From contig CAZSAL010000004.1 of NCBI GenBank assembly GCA_964604825.1, positions 27,670 to 91,669 of the forward strand: a DNA stretch of 64,000 bases, written 5' to 3'. Position 1 is the stretch's first letter, and each line of letters starts with the position of its first letter. The stretch is from CAZSAL01 sp964604825 (lineage in GTDB: Bacteria; Elusimicrobiota; Elusimicrobia; 2-01-FULL-59-12). Below the pieces are notes generated by a model, which saw nothing but the letters and a program-made list of their open reading frames with translations, did not search any database and was not told where the DNA came from. This document shows positions 60,342 to 64,000 of this stretch, piece after piece. A program made the translations under genes and the position numbers.

Positions 60342-60436
60342 TTAACCCTTCCCCCCTGGAGGGGGAAGGTGTGGATGGGGGGAGGTTTTGACTTTGTGAA
60401 ACCCCCCGCCTCCATCCTCCCCCGCAGGGGGGGAGG
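60342..60436. repeat. G/C palindrome cluster in murD-ftsW gap
   Basis: A short hairpin CTTCCCCC/GGGGGAAG is followed by an inverted pair, GGATGGGGGGAGGTTTT near 60371 and AAACCCCCCGCCTCCATCC near 60399. A further CCTCCCCC/GGGGGGAGG lies near 60416-60436. The last arm carries the GGAGG used as ribosome binding site for ftsW. The gap looks like an inserted palindromic repeat. Confidence 0.65.
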
Positions 60437-60440
60437 AAGT

Positions 60441-61553
60441 GTGCGAATAGACCGTCCGCTTTTCGTTTCCACCCTTCTCCTTATCGGCATGGGCCTGGTT
60501 ATGGTTTTTTCCTCGAGCGCCAATATGGCCCAGGCGCGCTTCGGCTCCACTTACTTGTTCGTGCGCAAGCAGCTGCTATGGGACTGCGTCGGTTTTCTGG
60601 CAATGCTTTTTTTCATGCGCGTGGATTATCATCGCTGGCAGAAATTGGCATATGCGCTGCTTGGCCTGGCGCTCGTTTCCCTCGGCGCCGTGCTTGCTGT
60701 GGGGCCGGTAATCAAAGGCGCGCGGCGCTGGATTCGGTACGGCGGATTCACCTTTCAGCCTTCGGAACTGGCGAAGCTGGCGCTGATCCTGGCTGTCGCC
60801 AGTTTTCTCGACAGGCACCGCAGCCATTTGAAGAATTTTAACAAAGGGCTGATCCCGGTAATGCTGGTGATCGGCCTGACTCTGGGACTGATCGTGATGG
60901 AACCCGATCTAGGTACGCCGCTGATGCTCGGATCGGTCAGCCTGATGCTTATTTTTCTTGCCGGCGCTCCGGGACGCTACCTCGTGGGGATGCTCTGCGT
61001 GAGTTTACTGCCGGTTTATTACCTGCTTTTTCATGTCAGCTACAGGCGGCGCCGCCTGCTTGCCTTTTTGAATCCCTGGGCTTCCGCGCAGGGAACGGGA
61101 TACCAGGTAACTCAGTCGCTGCTGGCATTCGGGTCAGGAGGTCTTTTCGGCAAGGGTCTGGGCGCTTCGACGCTGAAATTGCTGTATCTTCCCGATCCGC
61201 ATACAGATTTCATATTCCCGATCATAGGCGAGGAACTGGGATTTATAGGCGCGGCATCTGTGATCGTCCTTTTCTTGTTCTGGGGAATGAGAGGCTGGCA
61301 GGCGTCGCGCCGCGCGCCGGACTTGTTCGGGCAGCTGCTGGCTGCGGGCATCACCTGCTGGATTCTGCTGCAGGCGGCGATAAATATGGGAGTTTCCTGC
61401 GGCATTCTTCCTACGAAGGGTTTGCCTCTTCCCTTCATTTCATTCGGAGGATCTTCCAGCGTGATCACGCTGATCGCCGTAGGAATCCTGCTTAATATTT
61501 CTTCCCGAGGGGAACGCGAAAAAATCGAAGCAATGAGGAAAATGAAATCTTGA
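60441..61553 (+). CDS. ftsW: lipid II-polymerising glycosyltransferase FtsW
   Basis: This 370-residue SEDS-family protein has about ten membrane helices. Motifs are VMVFSSSANMAQARFGSTYLFVRKQLLW, GARRWIRYGGFTFQPSELAKLALI near residue 92 and PDPHTDFIFPIIGEELGFIGA. The closing signature is GILPTKGLPLPFISFGGSS. The GTG at 60441 is chosen because GGAGG lies 4 bases upstream and the earlier frame is encoded by the palindrome block. It polymerises septal peptidoglycan with FtsI. Confidence 0.95.
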   Translation: MRIDRPLFVSTLLLIGMGLVMVFSSSANMAQARFGSTYLFVRKQLLWDCVGFLAMLFFMRVDYHRWQKLAYALLGLALVSLGAVLAVGPVIKGARRWIRYGGFTFQPSELAKLALILAVASFLDRHRSHLKNFNKGLIPVMLVIGLTLGLIVMEPDLGTPLMLGSVSLMLIFLAGAPGRYLVGMLCVSLLPVYYLLFHVSYRRRRLLAFLNPWASAQGTGYQVTQSLLAFGSGGLFGKGLGASTLKLLYLPDPHTDFIFPIIGEELGFIGAASVIVLFLFWGMRGWQASRRAPDLFGQLLAAGITCWILLQAAINMGVSCGILPTKGLPLPFISFGGSSSVITLIAVGILLNISSRGEREKIEAMRKMKS

Positions 61554-62653
61554 AAACTATTCTCATAGTCGCGGCGGGAACCGGCGGGCATCTTTATCCC
61601 GGCATGGCTCTTGCGCGTGCCATCCGGATACAGGATCCGGAAGCGCGCGTAGTTTTCGCTGTGCGCCGCGGAGACATGGGAAGAAAACTTCTTGAGAGGG
61701 AAAAGTTCGAGGTGCGGGAATTTTCCGGACAGGGATTTCCCCGTTCTTTTTCCTGGAAACTTTTTACCTTTCCGTTCAGCCTGTGCGCCGGTTTTCTTGA
61801 AGCCCGCTCCGTATTGCGCGAACTGAAGCCTCAGGTCGTCGTTGGCATGGGAGGATATCTGTCATTTCCTCTTTTGCTCGCAGCCCGCAGGGCCGGCATC
61901 CGGACGCTCATCCACGAGCAGAACGTTCTGCCCGGGCTTGCCAACAGGCTGCTGGGCAGGAAAGTCGACGCCGTCGCCGTCAGTTTTTCCGGCAGCAGGA
62001 AGCGCTTCAAAAATTCCAATGTGCTGGTCAGCGGCCTGCCGGTGCGGTCGGAAATAGGCAAATTATCATCCGCGGAAGGACGGGAACATCTGGGGCTGGC
62101 GCCCGGCCGATTTACCGTGCTGGTTTTTGGCGGCAGTCTGGGAGCCTCCAGCGTGAATGATGCCGTTATAAAAGCCTGGAATGCGCTTCCGGAATGCCGG
62201 GAATGGCAGGTCGTACACATTACTGGTAGCCGCGGCGCGCAGGCCACCGCGTCCGCGTACAAATCCCTTCCGATTAAGGCGGTAGTCATGCCTTATTGCC
62301 ATGATATGGCCGCGGCTTACGCGGCGGCGGATGTGGTTGTTTCCCGCTCGGGAGCATCGACGGTGGCTGAGCTTTCGATTGTGAGGAAACCGGCTGTATT
62401 GGTCCCTTATCCATTCGCTTCGGAAAATCACCAGGCGCTTAACGCGGAAACCCTGGTTCTGCCGGGCGCGGCGCGGATGATACTGGACAAGAATTTAAAC
62501 GAGGTATCGCTGGCAGGCGCCCTGCGCGCCTTCTCTTCGGAAGATATGCGTCAGGCCGCGGTTAAGTCGTATGATAATTTGAAAGATGAAGTCGACCACA
62601 CGCTTGCCGCGGACCGGCTGGCGGAATGGGTATTACAGGGGACAGGCAAGTGA
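61550..62653 (+). CDS. murG: UDP-GlcNAc:lipid I transferase MurG
   Basis: This 367-residue GT-B enzyme has the N-terminal glycine loop ILIVAAGTGGHLYPGMALARAI and VVGMGGYLSFPLLLAARRAGI. The acceptor-side motif HEQNVLPGLANRLLG is followed by the C-terminal UDP-GlcNAc site VVSRSGASTVAELSIVRKPAVLVPYPFASENHQALNAE. It turns lipid I into lipid II. The start is a TTG overlapping the ftsW stop (TTGA). The usual next genes murC, murB, ddl and ftsQ do not follow. Confidence 0.95.
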   Translation: MKTILIVAAGTGGHLYPGMALARAIRIQDPEARVVFAVRRGDMGRKLLEREKFEVREFSGQGFPRSFSWKLFTFPFSLCAGFLEARSVLRELKPQVVVGMGGYLSFPLLLAARRAGIRTLIHEQNVLPGLANRLLGRKVDAVAVSFSGSRKRFKNSNVLVSGLPVRSEIGKLSSAEGREHLGLAPGRFTVLVFGGSLGASSVNDAVIKAWNALPECREWQVVHITGSRGAQATASAYKSLPIKAVVMPYCHDMAAAYAAADVVVSRSGASTVAELSIVRKPAVLVPYPFASENHQALNAETLVLPGAARMILDKNLNEVSLAGALRAFSSEDMRQAAVKSYDNLKDEVDHTLAADRLAEWVLQGTGK

Positions 62654-63021
62654 AACCAAAAATACTTGTTATTGAAGACGATGCCGCGGTGGTACAGCTT
62701 TTGAAGGATATGCTCGAATTTGAAGGTTATGAAGTGACGGTCGGATTCGACGGTAAGGAAGGGGTTTCCCTGGTTCATAAGGAACATCCCCGGCTGATAA
62801 TAATGGATATCGCCATGCCGGAAATGTCCGGCATAGACGCAGTGTTTATTCTGCAACAGGAGCCTGAAACCAGATCCATACCCGTTATTTTTCTTACCGG
62901 CGATCCCAAGCCTCTTCCTGTTTCCCTTCGCCAGCCCCATATCGCCCGCATCCAGAAGCCCATCAACTTCGACGATCTGCAGAAAACCATAACCCGCCTA
63001 TTAGGGCAAAAATCGTCCTGA
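62650..63021 (+). CDS. single-domain response regulator (receiver only)
   Basis: This 123-residue protein consists only of a receiver: ILVIEDDAAVVQLLKDML (acidic pair), LIIMDIAMPEMSGID with the phospho-Asp, PVIFLTGDPK with the switch Thr, and IQKPINFDDLQ with the conserved Lys. There is no output domain, so it works by protein contact like CheY or Spo0F. The GTG start overlaps the murG stop, tying it to the cell-wall operon, an unusual place for such a gene. Its partner kinase is not in the window. Confidence 0.9.
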   Translation: MKPKILVIEDDAAVVQLLKDMLEFEGYEVTVGFDGKEGVSLVHKEHPRLIIMDIAMPEMSGIDAVFILQQEPETRSIPVIFLTGDPKPLPVSLRQPHIARIQKPINFDDLQKTITRLLGQKSS

Positions 63022-63041
63022 TTAATTAATGGAGTGAAATG

Positions 63042-63998
63042 TTAGGCGGCAAGCCGGAGCTTGTCCTGAAGATCCTGAACGGCCTGCTGTGCCCCCTGTA
63101 CACGTTCTGGTAGAGCGTCTTCCGGAAAATAGGTTTCCAATTGCTTGTTGATCGCGCCTATAACGGATTGAAGCATAATTAGTGGAGCAGGAGCTAAGAA
63201 AAATATTCTCGGAAATAGTATCTTTTTTGGGTAAAACCTTTGAAGGTTTGGACTGTAATCGAAACCTTCGATTCTTACCTTTGTATCCGGGGATTTGCCG
63301 ATTTCCGGTTTGCTAGGGAAAAATTGATCAAGCACGGCCTTGACGATGTCGAGGGGTCCTTCTGGGGTTGCCGCCGCGCGCCGATCGGCGGTGAGTAGTC
63401 CCACCAGTCCGGCATCCATCAGATCGAATGCGCCAGTGATTTCAGCGACACGCGTGTCGCCTGCTCTGGCTGCTCTGAGCAGGAAGTTGCGCCGGATTTT
63501 CTCGAGTTCACTTCGAACGCACTGCACAACACGCTCTCTCGACCAGGGGCCGCGATCTTTATTCAGGTGAATCGCGATATCCAGGATCTCCGCCGTTCCA
63601 TCGACGACTATATCATCTGGATAACGTCTCCCGTTAGCATCTCCCGGGTCGTCATTATTGGACGTGAAATCTCTGCCATCCACAAGGAAGCCTGCGGGAT
63701 CTTCCTTGCCAAGGAACCATACCCCGATCCGCAGCCACGCATCAACCTGAGACGTATATCGAACCTTGGGAGCGTTTACCTTGAATATCGCCCGAATTTG
63801 CTCCAATAACGGTGCTAAGTCATCAGTCTCGTCTGCGAGTGCACCACGCGTGCCCGTAGGGGTGGCCGGCTGGGGGGATGCCCCGCCCGCTTGTACTAAC
63901 TTTGCGGCAAGCGCCACCAGACGGTCTACCAAAGCTGAAGGCAATAATGGCGCTGCCGACTCCACCAGCCTACTTAAATAGGCGCCGTCACCCTCGTC
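63042..63998 (-). CDS. unrecognised protein, truncated at right edge
   Basis: The frame runs without stop to the right edge (encoding DEGDGAYLSRLVESAAP upstream of the first GTG), so the N-terminus lies outside. At least 318 residues are visible. It has an amphipathic N-terminal part (LVDRLVALAAKLVQAGG), an Ala/Pro/Thr linker, and a domain with WLRIGVWFLGKEDPAGFLVDGRDF. After a helical segment comes a C-terminal part with FYPKKILFPRIFFLAPAPLIMLQSVIGAINK and a Gln-rich end. I recognise no family and see no signal peptide. It is convergent with the lone receiver gene. Confidence 0.55.
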   Translation of the reverse strand, partial: DEGDGAYLSRLVESAAPLLPSALVDRLVALAAKLVQAGGASPQPATPTGTRGALADETDDLAPLLEQIRAIFKVNAPKVRYTSQVDAWLRIGVWFLGKEDPAGFLVDGRDFTSNNDDPGDANGRRYPDDIVVDGTAEILDIAIHLNKDRGPWSRERVVQCVRSELEKIRRNFLLRAARAGDTRVAEITGAFDLMDAGLVGLLTADRRAAATPEGPLDIVKAVLDQFFPSKPEIGKSPDTKVRIEGFDYSPNLQRFYPKKILFPRIFFLAPAPLIMLQSVIGAINKQLETYFPEDALPERVQGAQQAVQDLQDKLRLAA

Positions 63999-64000
63999 CA

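Overview
Organism. The window reads as a Gram-negative, DAP-type bacterium outside the well-studied model groups. MurE carries the DNPR motif of meso-diaminopimelate ligases, and outer-membrane beta-barrel, PorV-like and T9SS-type Ig proteins are present, as is an FabF-like ketosynthase of the aryl-polyene sort. The gene order zinc-ribbon protein, rnpB, mraZ-rsmH-ftsL-ftsI-murE-murF-mraY-murD-ftsW-murG and the many GTG/TTG starts would fit an Omnitrophota/Elusimicrobiota-like lineage. That placement is a low-confidence inference.

Layout. (1) 1-2690 is the end of a probable fatty-acyl/aryl-polyene-type locus: a ketosynthase truncated at the left edge, an outer-membrane barrel and a flavin oxidoreductase. 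(2) 2894-15285 is a defence-type island: a 55-residue Cys-rich ORF, rmuC, a two-gene unit pairing a nitrilase-fold protein with an SMC/Rad50-like ATPase, and a complete type I restriction-modification system (hsdM-hsdS-hsdR). (3) About 15.3-49.85 kb is an integrative conjugative element: a structured oriT candidate, mobC, relaxase, a VirB2-VirB11/VirD4 type IV secretion operon (virB6 frameshifted), three tandem SSBs, ParB, RadC, sigma factors, a surface-protein/sensor operon, then an ORF6N protein, an Xis-like protein and a tyrosine integrase beside tRNA-Val(CAC). (4) 50.0-64.0 kb is chromosomal core: zinc-ribbon protein, an enlarged RNase P RNA and the division/cell-wall cluster, ending in a lone receiver and a partial unknown gene.

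How the element works. Three transcription units (mobilisation, T4SS, surface operon) begin with the same 33-bp ECF-like promoter motif. The element encodes an ECF-type sigma factor and a second protein that fuses a receiver to a sigma factor beside its histidine kinase, so a private sigma regulon is likely. Two gene leaders carry one large multi-branched RNA fold with covarying stems and a CCTCC strand able to pair either with the outer stem or with the ribosome binding site.

Cargo. The most striking cargo is a seven-gene ubiquitin-like conjugation operon (29.4-33.9 kb) with its own sigma70 promoter: a 64-residue protein ending in GGY, an active E2-like protein, a Phd/YefM antitoxin domain fused to a Cys-less E2-like domain, an E1-like adenylase, a JAMM peptidase, a ComEC-like MBL protein and a four-helix membrane protein. 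Together with the nitrilase/SMC pair, it is the best candidate here for an undescribed system.
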